Below are positions 34,460 to 42,624 of a stretch of DNA of 64,000 bases, piece by piece. The stretch covers positions 1,028,107 through 1,092,106 of the forward strand of contig NZ_JAEFCA010000001.1 of the NCBI RefSeq assembly GCF_016405855.1, given 5' to 3'. The notes below the pieces were generated by a model, which made no database searches, was not told where the DNA came from, and saw nothing but the letters and a program-made list of their open reading frames with translations. Position numbers and translations under genes: made by a program. Every line of letters begins with the position of its first letter. Positions within the stretch are counted from its first letter, which is position 1. This DNA is from Flavobacterium sp. IB48 (lineage in GTDB: Bacteria > Bacteroidota > Bacteroidia > Flavobacteriales > Flavobacteriaceae).

Positions 34460-36331
34460 ATGTTTTTAGAAGAATACGATGTTATTGTGGTTGGTGCAGG
34501 CCATGCTGGTTCTGAAGCTGCGGCTGCGGCTGCAAATTTGGGATCGAAAACTTTATTGGTTACAATGAGTTTGCAGAACATAGCACAGATGTCTTGTAAT
34601 CCTGCGATGGGTGGAATTGCTAAAGGACAGATCGTTCGTGAAATTGATGCGCTTGGTGGATATTCAGGAATTGTTTCTGATAAGACTGCGATTCAGTTCA
34701 AGATGTTGAACAAATCAAAAGGACCTGCAATGTGGTCGCCAAGAGTTCAAAGTGATAGAATGCGTTTCGCAGAAGAATGGAGAATGATGTTGGAGGCAAC
34801 TCCAAATCTTGATTTTTATCAAGAGATGGTAAAAGGATTGATAATTGAAGATGGAAAGATAAAAGGGATTAGAACTTCACTTGGTGTGGAGATTCGTTCC
34901 AAATCTGTTGTTTTGACGAACGGTACTTTTTTGAATGGTTTAATTCATATCGGAGAAAAACAGTTCGGTGGTGGTAGAGCAGGAGAAAGTGCTGCAACTG
35001 GAATTACCGAAGATTTGATCAAAGCAGGTTTTGAAGCTGGAAGAATGAAAACAGGAACGCCACCTCGAGTAGATGGACGTTCTTTAGATTATTCTAAAAT
35101 GAATGAAGAAAAAGGAGATGCAAAGCCAGCTAAGTTTTCTTATTCAGATGTGACTTCTCCGTTAACGCATCAGCGTTCTTGTTACATGACGTACACCTCA
35201 TTGAATGTTCATGATATTTTGAGAGAAGGTTTTGATCGTTCTCCGATGTTTAACGGAAGAATCAAAAGTTTAGGACCAAGATACTGTCCATCGATTGAAG
35301 ATAAAATAAATCGTTTTGCAGATAAAGAGCGTCATCAATTATTTGTTGAGCCAGAAGGATGGAATACTTGTGAAGTTTATGTAAACGGATTTTCAACTTC
35401 ACTTCCAGAAGATATCCAGTTCAAAGCGCTTCGTTCAGTTGCAGGTTTTGAAAATGTAAAATTCTTTAGACCTGGTTATGCAATCGAATATGATTTCTTT
35501 CCGCCAACGCAATTAAAACATACTTTGGAAACAAAGTTAGTTGAAGGATTATATTTTGCAGGACAGATTAACGGAACTACAGGTTACGAAGAAGCAGCTT
35601 CTCAAGGTTTGATGGCTGGAATAAATGCACACTTGAAAGTACACGAAAAAGATCCATTGATTTTAAAACGTGACGAAGCGTATATCGGAGTTCTAATTGA
35701 TGACTTGATTACGAAAGGAACAGAAGAACCATATCGTATGTTTACATCAAGAGCGGAGTATAGAACTTTGTTACGTCAAGATAATGCCGATTTCAGATTG
35801 ACTCCAATGTCATACGAAATTGGTTTAGCTTCTGAAGATCGTTTACGAAGAATGGAAAAGAAATTAAACGAATCTGAAAAGATGGTTCAATTCTTTAAAG
35901 AAACTAGTGTTACGATTGCAGAAACAAATCCGATTTTGGAAGCAAAAGAATCAGCACCAATTTCTCAAGGAGATAAAATGTTTAAGATTTTTTCTCGTCC
36001 ACAAATTGAATTAGAAGATATGTTGAAATTTGAAAAGGTTGAAGCATATATCAAAGAAAATGATTTGGATGAAGAAATTGTAGAACAAGCCGTAATTCAG
36101 GTTAAATATTCTGGTTATATCGAAAAAGAAAGAAATAATGCAGATAAATTAAATCGTTTGGAAGAAGTGAAAATTCCAGACAATTTTGATTATAATAAAA
36201 TCAAGTCGATGTCTATTGAAGCAAAACAGAAATTAAGCAAGATTCGTCCTGTAACTATTTCACAAGCTTCAAGAATTAGCGGAGTGTCACCAAGTGATAT
36301 TTCCGTGCTTTTGATTTATATGGGAAGGTAA
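34460..36331 (+). CDS. mnmG: tRNA uridine-5-carboxymethylaminomethyl(34) synthesis enzyme MnmG
   Basis: A 623-residue FAD enzyme. The N-terminal dinucleotide-binding motif is DVIVVGAGHAGSEAAAAAAN (about residues 7-26). Family motifs are SCNPAMGGIAKGQIVREIDALGG (about 45-67), RYCPSIEDKI near residue 273 and GQINGTTGYEEAASQG near 367. With MnmE it modifies the wobble uridine of several tRNAs. Length is usual. Its upstream region is the parS array, and two further parS sites follow the gene; mnmG (gidA) being close to chromosomal parS and the origin is a recurring arrangement in bacteria. Confidence 0.97.
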   Translation: MFLEEYDVIVVGAGHAGSEAAAAAANLGSKTLLVTMSLQNIAQMSCNPAMGGIAKGQIVREIDALGGYSGIVSDKTAIQFKMLNKSKGPAMWSPRVQSDRMRFAEEWRMMLEATPNLDFYQEMVKGLIIEDGKIKGIRTSLGVEIRSKSVVLTNGTFLNGLIHIGEKQFGGGRAGESAATGITEDLIKAGFEAGRMKTGTPPRVDGRSLDYSKMNEEKGDAKPAKFSYSDVTSPLTHQRSCYMTYTSLNVHDILREGFDRSPMFNGRIKSLGPRYCPSIEDKINRFADKERHQLFVEPEGWNTCEVYVNGFSTSLPEDIQFKALRSVAGFENVKFFRPGYAIEYDFFPPTQLKHTLETKLVEGLYFAGQINGTTGYEEAASQGLMAGINAHLKVHEKDPLILKRDEAYIGVLIDDLITKGTEEPYRMFTSRAEYRTLLRQDNADFRLTPMSYEIGLASEDRLRRMEKKLNESEKMVQFFKETSVTIAETNPILEAKESAPISQGDKMFKIFSRPQIELEDMLKFEKVEAYIKENDLDEEIVEQAVIQVKYSGYIEKERNNADKLNRLEEVKIPDNFDYNKIKSMSIEAKQKLSKIRPVTISQASRISGVSPSDISVLLIYMGR

Positions 36332-36396
36332 AAAAGTTTGCATTCCCAGTTTTCAGTTTTTACTGAGACTTTAAACTGGGACTAAAAACTTTTAAA

Positions 36397-36412
36397 TGTT
36401 CCACGTGAAACT
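36397..36412. promoter_or_regulatory. parS site 10, TGTTCCACGTGAAACT
   Basis: Matches the parS consensus except the last base; 66 bp after the mnmG stop. Confidence 0.85.
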
Positions 36413-36486
36413 ATAATGCTTTTAGTTTTTTATTTCAGAATCGAGAATAAATCTAGAATCTAAAGTCTGAAATCTTAAATTGTTTC

Positions 36487-36502
36487 TGTTCCACGTGAAA
36501 CC
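36487..36502. promoter_or_regulatory. parS site 11, TGTTCCACGTGAAACC
   Basis: Matches the parS consensus except the last base; 90 bp from site 10. The rest of the 433-bp gap to the methyltransferase holds no gene. Confidence 0.85.
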
Positions 36503-36689
36503 TTTTGCTGAAATAAGAATGATTTTTTTTGAAATAATTTGAATTATTAGCCGTTTCAGATGGAAAGAAAATCAAATTTGAAAAGGATATTAATTTGCAA
36601 AGAGGCTGAATAAAGTAGATTTGCAATTGTATTGAATTATCAATTTTGAAGAAATCAAAAAGAGTTTAGAAGAATAAAAGAAAAAAACA

Positions 36690-36727
36690 AAAATCCTAAA
36701 AGCGATAAAATTTCGTTTTTAGGATTT
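36690..36727. terminator. Hairpin AAATCCTAAAA / TTTTAGGATTT
   Basis: Stem with an A+T-rich loop 38 bp upstream of the methyltransferase ATG. The T run is on the minus-strand side, so orientation is uncertain; it may end the mnmG transcript or act in both directions. Confidence 0.45.
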
Positions 36728-36764
36728 GCTATAAATTAAACCCAAATATCTATAAATTTAAAAA

Positions 36765-37613
36765 ATGAACGTTTTAAACAAAAAACACTTTCTTACGGTA
36801 AAAGACCATTCTGTTTCAAAAGAAATTTTTGATTTGTATTACGATGAAGAATTAGATATGCTAATTACTTCTCCGCAGCCCGAACTTCAAAATTTAGGCA
36901 AATACTACGAAAGCGAAGATTATATTTCGCATACAGATAACAAACGTTCGTTATTTGAAAAAGCATATCATTTTGTAAAAAATATTGCGCTTAAGAATAA
37001 ATTGAATCTAATCAATAGCCAGCAATCGAAAAAAGGAAAACTTTTGGATATTGGAGCTGGAACTGGAGATTTTCTTCTAACAGCAAAAAATGATGGTTGG
37101 GAAACCATTGGGGTAGAACCAAGCGATCGAGCAAAAAATATTGCGAAAGAAAAAGGAATTTCATTTGTAGAAGAAACTAGCACTTTAGAAAGTAATTCTT
37201 TGGATGTAATTACAATGTGGCATGTTTTGGAACACGTTCCAGATTTAGAACTTCAGATTCAAGAACTGAAGCGTTTATTAAAACCAACTGGAACTTTAAT
37301 TGTTGCGGTTCCAAACTATAAATCGTTTGACGCAAATCACTATCAAACTTTTTGGGCAGCTTATGATGTGCCAATTCACTTTTGGCATTTTTCAAAAAAA
37401 TCAATTCACGTGCTTTTTGAAAGAGTGGATATGAAATTGGAAAAAATCCTTCCAATGAAGTTTGATTCGTTTTACGTGAGCCTTTTGTCCGAAAAATACA
37501 AAACAGGAAAGATGAATTATATTAAAGCTTTTTTCGTTGGTTTGAAATCAAATTTGAAAGCAAAAAACACAAAAGAATATTCATCGCATATTTATGTTCT
37601 AAAGAACAAATAG
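36765..37613 (+). CDS. SAM-dependent methyltransferase (class I)
   Basis: A 282-residue protein. The SAM site is KLLDIGAGTGDFLLTAK near residues 87-103 (motif I), followed by VIGVEPSD (ribose-binding acidic region) and DVITMWHVLEHVPDLELQIQ near 146-165, the Methyltransf_11/23 pattern. The N-terminus (about 1-70) has a short region with acidic residues, and the C-terminal WHFSKKSIHVLFE segment is common in family members linked to cell-envelope genes. Acceptor unknown. Transcribed alone and followed by its own terminator. Confidence 0.85.
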   Translation: MNVLNKKHFLTVKDHSVSKEIFDLYYDEELDMLITSPQPELQNLGKYYESEDYISHTDNKRSLFEKAYHFVKNIALKNKLNLINSQQSKKGKLLDIGAGTGDFLLTAKNDGWETIGVEPSDRAKNIAKEKGISFVEETSTLESNSLDVITMWHVLEHVPDLELQIQELKRLLKPTGTLIVAVPNYKSFDANHYQTFWAAYDVPIHFWHFSKKSIHVLFERVDMKLEKILPMKFDSFYVSLLSEKYKTGKMNYIKAFFVGLKSNLKAKNTKEYSSHIYVLKNK

Positions 37614-37630
37614 AGTTCAAAATAATAAAC

Positions 37631-37670
37631 AAAAAGCTATTTCTTAAAAACATGAAGAAATAGCTTTTTT
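37631..37670 (+). terminator. Rho-independent terminator of the methyltransferase gene
   Basis: Stem AAAAAGCTATTTCTT / AAGAAATAGCTTTTTT, loop about 9 nt, T run; 18 bp past the stop. Confidence 0.85.
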
Positions 37671-37808
37671 GATTTAAAAAAATGATAAAAAACAATGGTT
37701 TTTATGTTATAAAGTTGAATTATTGGTATTATTTTTTCGATAAATAAAAACAATATCATAAAATTTGCGCATTTTTTAAACTTTATGCTGATGCTATTGA
37801 TTTTTTTA

Positions 37809-37816
37809 TATTTTTG
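37809..37816 (+). promoter_or_regulatory. -7 element TATTTTTG
   Basis: TAnnTTTG match overlapping a longer in-frame start (37814); it supports the downstream ATG at 37850 as the real start. Confidence 0.55.
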
Positions 37817-37849
37817 TCTTCAATACTTAAAAAAATAGAATTTAAAAAA

Positions 37850-38434
37850 ATGAAAAAAGCATTAGTTATTATCGCACTTTCAGTTTTCGCAGTTTCTTGT
37901 AATAAAACAGCAGAGGTAAAGGAAGTAAAAACAGCTTACGTGGATACTTCGGTTTTAATGAAAGAATACACTGAGGCAAAAGATTTAGAGGCAAAGTACA
38001 AAGCTCAAGCGGAAGAAAAAGGTAGACAATTACAAGCTGAGATTTCACGTTTTAAACAAGACGCTGCTAATTTTCAAAGCCAGGCACAAGCAAACGGTCA
38101 AGCTTGGGCACAGCAAAGAGGAGCTGAATTGCAAAAAAGAGAGCAGCAATTAGGTTATGCACAACAAGCATTAGCACAACAATTACAACAAGAAAGTGGT
38201 GTTGAAATGGATTCTCTTGTTAGTGGAGTTAAAAAATTCATTAAAGACTACGGAAAGAAAAATGGTTACTCTTACATCTACGGAACAGGAGATGCTGCAT
38301 CAATTTTGTATGCTGAAGAGAAATACGATATCACAAAAGATATTGTAAAAGCATTAAACGACAAATACAAAGCAGAGCCTAAAGCAGATGCAAAACCAGC
38401 AGCTGAAACAAAAGAAGGCGAAGCAAAAAAATAA
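37850..38434 (+). CDS. OmpH/Skp-like periplasmic chaperone lipoprotein
   Basis: A 194-residue protein read from ATG 37850. Signal peptide ending SVFAVSC then NKTAEV suggests a lipoprotein. The mature part starts with TAYVDTSVLMKEYTEAKDLE, followed by a long Gln/Ala-rich coiled-coil (about residues 45-115) and a C-terminal strand region with YIYGTGDAASILYAEEKYDITKDIV, the layout of the OmpH/Skp family of outer-membrane protein chaperones. The last 20 residues are Lys/Ala/Glu-rich. It has its own -7 box and terminator. Confidence 0.85.
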   Translation: MKKALVIIALSVFAVSCNKTAEVKEVKTAYVDTSVLMKEYTEAKDLEAKYKAQAEEKGRQLQAEISRFKQDAANFQSQAQANGQAWAQQRGAELQKREQQLGYAQQALAQQLQQESGVEMDSLVSGVKKFIKDYGKKNGYSYIYGTGDAASILYAEEKYDITKDIVKALNDKYKAEPKADAKPAAETKEGEAKK

Positions 38435-38460
38435 AAACTACCAAACTAACTAAATTACTG

Positions 38461-38492
38461 AAAACCTAAATCCACTGCGATTTAGGTTTTTT
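38461..38492 (+). terminator. Rho-independent terminator of the OmpH-like gene
   Basis: Stem AAAACCTAAATC / GATTTAGGTTTT with a short loop and T run, 27 bp after the stop. Confidence 0.85.
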
Positions 38493-38537
38493 CTTTTTAT
38501 AAAAATGCGGTAATTTTATTTTTTTAATACAAGCCCA

Positions 38538-40817
38538 ATGCAGAACGTTTCAGAAGCGGCAGCTTATACTTTGCAATTCATTAATCAGACTCAGAAATCT
38601 ATTTTTCTTACGGGGAAAGCAGGTACTGGAAAAACTACGCTTTTGCGAGAAATTATCGCGACAACGCATAAAAATACTGTGGTCGTTGCACCAACCGGAA
38701 TCGCAGCTTTGAATGCCGGAGGAGTAACAATCCATTCCATGTTTCAACTTCCGTTTTCTGCTTTTATTCCGTCTTACGAAGCGAGCGCACAATTTACGGA
38801 AACGGTAAAGTTTGAAAACAAGGAATCACTTCGTCGCCATTTCAAAATGAATAACGTTAAACGAAATGTAATCAAAAACATGGAGCTTTTGGTTATTGAT
38901 GAAGTCAGTATGATGCGTGCCGATTTGTTGGACGCGGTTGATTTTATGATGCAGACGGTTCGAAGAAACACACAGCCTTTTGGTGGAGTCCAGGTTTTGT
39001 TTATTGGAGACTTGCTACAGTTGCCACCAGTGATTCGCGATGAAGAATGGCGAACGCTGAAAAATTATTACCGAGGGAAATTCTTTTTTCATTCTCATGT
39101 TCTCCAAACGTATCCGCCAATTTATATTGAATTGTCAAAAATCTATCGCCAGACAGACGATGCTTTTATCTCAGTTTTGAACAATCTTCGAAATAATCAG
39201 ATTACTCCAGAAGACATAGCCATTCTAAATCAGTATGTTAAGCCAGATTTTGATTTCAAAGAGAACAAAGGTTATATAACGCTTACAACGCATAATGCCA
39301 AAGCAGATTCTATCAACTCACAGTCAATCAGTGATTTAGATGGTAAAGAATATGTGTATACGCCATTTGTGGTGGGAGATTTTCCAGAAAAGATATTTCC
39401 TGTCGAAGAAGAATTGAAATTGAAAGTCGGAGCACAAATCATGTTCGTCAAAAATGATTTGTCTTTTGAAAAAAGATATTTCAACGGAAAGATGGGCGTA
39501 ATCAAATCGCTTTCTGACGAAGAAATCTTTGTTCACTTTCCAGAAGAGAACATGACCCTTGAAGTTGAAAAGTACGAATGGAAAAATATCCGCTACAAAG
39601 TCAACGAACAAACCAAAGATATCGAAGAAGAGGTTTTGGGAACTTTTGCGCATTACCCAATCAAGTTGGCTTGGGCTATTACGGTGCACAAAAGCCAAGG
39701 TTTGACTTTTGACAAAGCAGCGCTCGATGTATCGCAAGTTTTTTTACCCGGGCAGGCCTACGTAGCACTTTCGCGTTTGCGTTCGTTAAACGGGCTTATT
39801 TTGCTTTCTCCGATGCAGATGAATGGCATTTCGAACGATCAAGATGTGATGGATTACGCTTTGAACAGAGCAACAGAAGAGACTTTGGAGAAAGCACTTC
39901 ACTTTGAAACCAAAAATTTTATTCATAACTATTTGATAAACAGTTTTAATTGGGGAGAATTGGCGCAAGAATGGCGAAATCATCGTTTTAGTTATAACGA
40001 AAATGCTGCTGGCTCCGAAAAAACGAAACATGCAGTTTGGGCACACAAGCGCATGGAAATTATGGAGCAACTTTTAGATCCTTCGCAGAAATTCATTTCG
40101 CAACTCAATAAAATTTTCATCAAAGAAACGGTCGATTTGTTTTTTGTGAAAGAAAGGGTAGATGCGGCCTACGATTATTTCTTCAAACAAATGGATAAGT
40201 TGGTCGATGATCTAATCTACAAAATGGCTGAAATTCAAAAATTTAAAAAAGTTAAAGAGTTCTATGAAGAACTTAATTTTTTAGAAGATCTTCAAACCAA
40301 AGCCGTTTTGCGATTGATGAAAGCCAAGTTATTGATCGAAGTTGTTGTTGCCGGCGAAGAAATCAGTAAAGAAAAGCTGACGTCGCCAAATATTAAAAAT
40401 TACAAAGCGAACAAAACGGAAAGGATAAGAGAAGAGCTGAAAACGACAAATACAGACATTTTTAGAACAGAAGAACCCGTTGTTCGATACAAATCAGCTA
40501 AGACAGAGAAAAACGAGCTTAAAACGGCTAAAAAAACGACAGTCGAAGAAACGTACGATTTGTGGATGGATAAAAATTCTATTGAAGATATTGCGAGAAT
40601 GCGTAAATTGAATGTTCAAACTATCGAAGGCCATTTGATAAGACTTATTCAGTCGAAGAAAATCGAAATTACTGATGTTCTTCCGTATTATAAAATTTTG
40701 GCCTTGCGTGAAGCGTTCCAGTTTTATCAAGAAGAATCTTTGAGTCCTTTGAAAGAAAAATATGGAGATGAATTTACTTGGGACGAATTGAAAATGTTTA
40801 AAGCGAGCATAAATTAA
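38538..40817 (+). CDS. PIF1-like superfamily 1 helicase with C-terminal helix-turn-helix region
   Basis: A 759-residue protein. Helicase motifs are the Walker A FLTGKAGTGKTTLL at residues 19-32, motif Ia VVVAPTGIAALNAGGVTIHSMF, Walker B LLVIDEVSMMRADLLD near 119-134, and late motifs KLAWAITVHKSQGLTFDKA and VALSRLRSLNGLIL near 376-420. The ~430-residue helicase is PIF1/RecD-like (SF1B). The C-terminal ~300 residues include EETYDLWMDKNSIEDIARM RKLNV-type HTH (about 680-720), a pattern used for nucleic-acid binding. Likely a DNA helicase in repair or replication. Transcribed alone after the OmpH terminator. Confidence 0.88.
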   Translation: MQNVSEAAAYTLQFINQTQKSIFLTGKAGTGKTTLLREIIATTHKNTVVVAPTGIAALNAGGVTIHSMFQLPFSAFIPSYEASAQFTETVKFENKESLRRHFKMNNVKRNVIKNMELLVIDEVSMMRADLLDAVDFMMQTVRRNTQPFGGVQVLFIGDLLQLPPVIRDEEWRTLKNYYRGKFFFHSHVLQTYPPIYIELSKIYRQTDDAFISVLNNLRNNQITPEDIAILNQYVKPDFDFKENKGYITLTTHNAKADSINSQSISDLDGKEYVYTPFVVGDFPEKIFPVEEELKLKVGAQIMFVKNDLSFEKRYFNGKMGVIKSLSDEEIFVHFPEENMTLEVEKYEWKNIRYKVNEQTKDIEEEVLGTFAHYPIKLAWAITVHKSQGLTFDKAALDVSQVFLPGQAYVALSRLRSLNGLILLSPMQMNGISNDQDVMDYALNRATEETLEKALHFETKNFIHNYLINSFNWGELAQEWRNHRFSYNENAAGSEKTKHAVWAHKRMEIMEQLLDPSQKFISQLNKIFIKETVDLFFVKERVDAAYDYFFKQMDKLVDDLIYKMAEIQKFKKVKEFYEELNFLEDLQTKAVLRLMKAKLLIEVVVAGEEISKEKLTSPNIKNYKANKTERIREELKTTNTDIFRTEEPVVRYKSAKTEKNELKTAKKTTVEETYDLWMDKNSIEDIARMRKLNVQTIEGHLIRLIQSKKIEITDVLPYYKILALREAFQFYQEESLSPLKEKYGDEFTWDELKMFKASIN

Positions 40818-40826
40818 TTTCTGAAG

Positions 40827-40842
40827 CGTCCTACGTGAAACA
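40827..40842. promoter_or_regulatory. Degenerate parS-like 16-mer
   Basis: CGTCCTACGTGAAACA differs from the parS consensus at three positions, including the core. It lies just after the helicase stop. Confidence 0.35.
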
Positions 40843-40895
40843 CTGTTTTCTGTTTTTCAAAAATCTAATTTCTAACGCATTAAATTATTTTTGAC

Positions 40896-41657
40896 ATGAA
40901 AACATTTAAAATATTGCTAACAATTTTGGTGTTTAATTCTTCGTTTTTGATTGCTCAGGATTTGAAACCAGAATATCAAAAGTTCATTTCGAAATTTATT
41001 TTCGAAGTGAAAACAGCCGATAAAGAAGCAATTGCAAAGCGAATAAAATTTCCGTTCAAGAGAGAATATCCAATTCCGTCAGTAAAGGATAAGGCCGATT
41101 TTGTAAAAAGATATAATCAAATTTTTGATAAAGTTCTGGTTGAAAAAATAACAAAATCGGATCCTGCAAAAGATTGGTCAGAAGTAGGATGGAGGGGAAT
41201 TATGCTCAATCGAGGAGATATGTGGATCGATACAGATGGAAGAATCATCAGTATCAATCATCAATCTGATGAAGAACTGAAAATGAAAAATGCACTAATC
41301 GCAAAGCAGAAAAATGCAGTAAATAATTCACTTTCAAAATTTAAAAAACCTGTTGCAATTCTGGAAACATCCAAATTCAGAATTAGAATTGATGATTTAG
41401 GAAATGATAATTATCGTTACGCTTCATGGTCCATCAAACAGGAAATGACTGAAAATCCAGATCTTATAATCGAAAAAGGAGTTTTTGTTGCAGACGGAAC
41501 AGGAGGAAATCATTATTTTGATTTTAAAAAAGGCAATTTCAAGTATAGATGTTATTTTATTGTTTTGGGTCAGAAAGATTCGCCACCTGCAGTGTTGACG
41601 GTTTATCAGTCCGGAAAAGAAATTCTATCGCAAGACGCAAAAATTGTTTCACGATAA
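40896..41657 (+). CDS. Secreted protein of unknown function
   Basis: A 253-residue protein with a signal peptide (cleavage near FLIAQ-D). The mature part has two similar-sized halves: the first with KFIFEVKTADKEAIAKRIKFPF and GWRGIMLNRGDMWIDTDGRI (pattern of small export-lipoprotein-like domains), the second with FRIRIDDLGNDNYRYASWSIKQ. No active-site motif recognised. The last 14 codons and its terminator are repeated at 44399-44519 (see findings). A strong terminator follows. Confidence 0.75.
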   Translation: MKTFKILLTILVFNSSFLIAQDLKPEYQKFISKFIFEVKTADKEAIAKRIKFPFKREYPIPSVKDKADFVKRYNQIFDKVLVEKITKSDPAKDWSEVGWRGIMLNRGDMWIDTDGRIISINHQSDEELKMKNALIAKQKNAVNNSLSKFKKPVAILETSKFRIRIDDLGNDNYRYASWSIKQEMTENPDLIIEKGVFVADGTGGNHYFDFKKGNFKYRCYFIVLGQKDSPPAVLTVYQSGKEILSQDAKIVSR

Positions 41658-41724
41658 ACAAAAAGCCCGATTCGTTTAGAAACCGGGCTTTTATGTTAAA
41701 TGGCGAAAATTGCTTTGTCAAGTT
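41613..41724 (+). repeat. Direct repeat R1 (3' end of the secreted-protein gene plus terminator)
   Basis: About 112 bp with roughly 90% identity to 44399-44519. It covers the codons for the C-terminus, the TAA, the hairpin AAAAGCCCG...CGGGCTTTT and about 30 bp beyond. The hairpin at 41661-41694 works as the terminator of the 40896 gene. Confidence 0.85.
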
Positions 41725-41752
41725 CTTGGTAATCTACTGTTTGTTTAGAATC

Positions 41753-41941
41753 ATGGATTTAGTAGGTAATATTTGCGTCGCCAAAGTAGGACATACAATT
41801 CTATCTATTAAATTTTGCTATGGCGCCAAAAATAATTTCATCTGTTTATTGCCAGATGATGTTATTGTTGAAATGAAAACCTCTCCAGATTGTCCACAGG
41901 TGCTGTTTAGCAGAATAAAAAATAGAATGGTAAGCGTCTAA
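41753..41941 (+). CDS. Small orphan frame, possibly a remnant
   Basis: A 62-codon frame starting at ATG 41753 encodes a mixed protein (MDLVGNICVAKVGHTILSIK and so on, with Cys residues) of no recognised family. It has no clear ribosome site or promoter and lies between repeat R1 and a strong bidirectional hairpin. It could be the tail of a gene truncated by the event that copied R1. Low confidence. Confidence 0.25.
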   Translation: MDLVGNICVAKVGHTILSIKFCYGAKNNFICLLPDDVIVEMKTSPDCPQVLFSRIKNRMVSV

Positions 41942-41963
41942 TTTTTCATAGGTTCCATTTTTT

Positions 41964-41995
41964 AATCCTCAAGTATCAGTAATACTTGAGGATTT
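41964..41995. terminator. Bidirectional terminator hairpin
   Basis: Perfect stem AATCCTCAAGTAT / ATACTTGAGGATT with a 6-nt loop and T/A runs on both sides, shared by the plus-strand frame and the minus-strand DUF6705-like gene. Confidence 0.8.
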
Positions 41996-42005
41996 TATAT
42001 ATAGG

Positions 42006-42608
42006 CTATTGTTTTATCATCAAATATTTACCGCCTTTTATAATTGCTGGCTTTGGTTTTGGCTGGCCTTCCCTAACAGCCATTGGTCCCGTATACCAAA
42101 TTTCTGCGATAATTGCAGGTTTTCCATTGACAGTAGTTTTTCTTATATCAATTTCTCCTACTTGAGGAGACAGTTCATCACTAAAACCTAGTCTAAGGCG
42201 TTTTTCATCTGTTGAGCAATCATCGCAGCCTAATACAGTACCTGTCAGAACCCTTTTGCCACTTATATTATTACTGTTGCTTGTCGGAGTTAATCTACTT
42301 AATGTGTTGACTTTTTCAATTCCATTTTCAATTAATTGGTATTCTCCAACAATTAAGTCTTCATAATAAGCACCATTCATAGAAGTCTTTATATTTTTCT
42401 GGAGTTTTATTTTCAAGGATGTATTGCCATTGGTATACACATAAGTGCCATCATACCCGTTTAACACATTTTTTGTATCTTTATAATATACGCCTCTTAT
42501 GCCGACAAATCCTTCTTTTGGTGTTGTTATGTCTAATATCTGACTTTGTCCCGAACAGCTATTTAAAAAAATAAAAAATACTGCTAAAAAATTAATATAG
42601 TTTTTCAT
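42006..42608 (-). CDS. DUF6705-like lipoprotein
   Basis: A 200-residue protein from ATG 42608 (an in-frame ATG lies two codons upstream, and the open frame extends further into the preceding gene). Signal peptide with a Cys (FLNSCSGQ) suggests a lipoprotein. Pattern YYKDTKN...GTYVYTNGNTSLKI and YYEDLIVGEYQLIENGIEKVNT matches, from memory, flavobacterial DUF6705 proteins; function unknown. It follows the JAMM-like gene by about 16 bp on the same strand, so the pair is probably one operon inside the repeat-bounded island. Confidence 0.7.
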   Translation of the reverse strand: MKNYINFLAVFFIFLNSCSGQSQILDITTPKEGFVGIRGVYYKDTKNVLNGYDGTYVYTNGNTSLKIKLQKNIKTSMNGAYYEDLIVGEYQLIENGIEKVNTLSRLTPTSNSNNISGKRVLTGTVLGCDDCSTDEKRLRLGFSDELSPQVGEIDIRKTTVNGKPAIIAEIWYTGPMAVREGQPKPKPAIIKGGKYLMIKQ

Positions 42609-42624
42609 AATCATTTTATTATTG

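Noticed and set aside
40886..40893. TATTTTTG match just before the secreted-protein gene
   Set aside because: It lies only 3 bp from the ATG, so a transcript starting there would lack the start codon; treated as chance.
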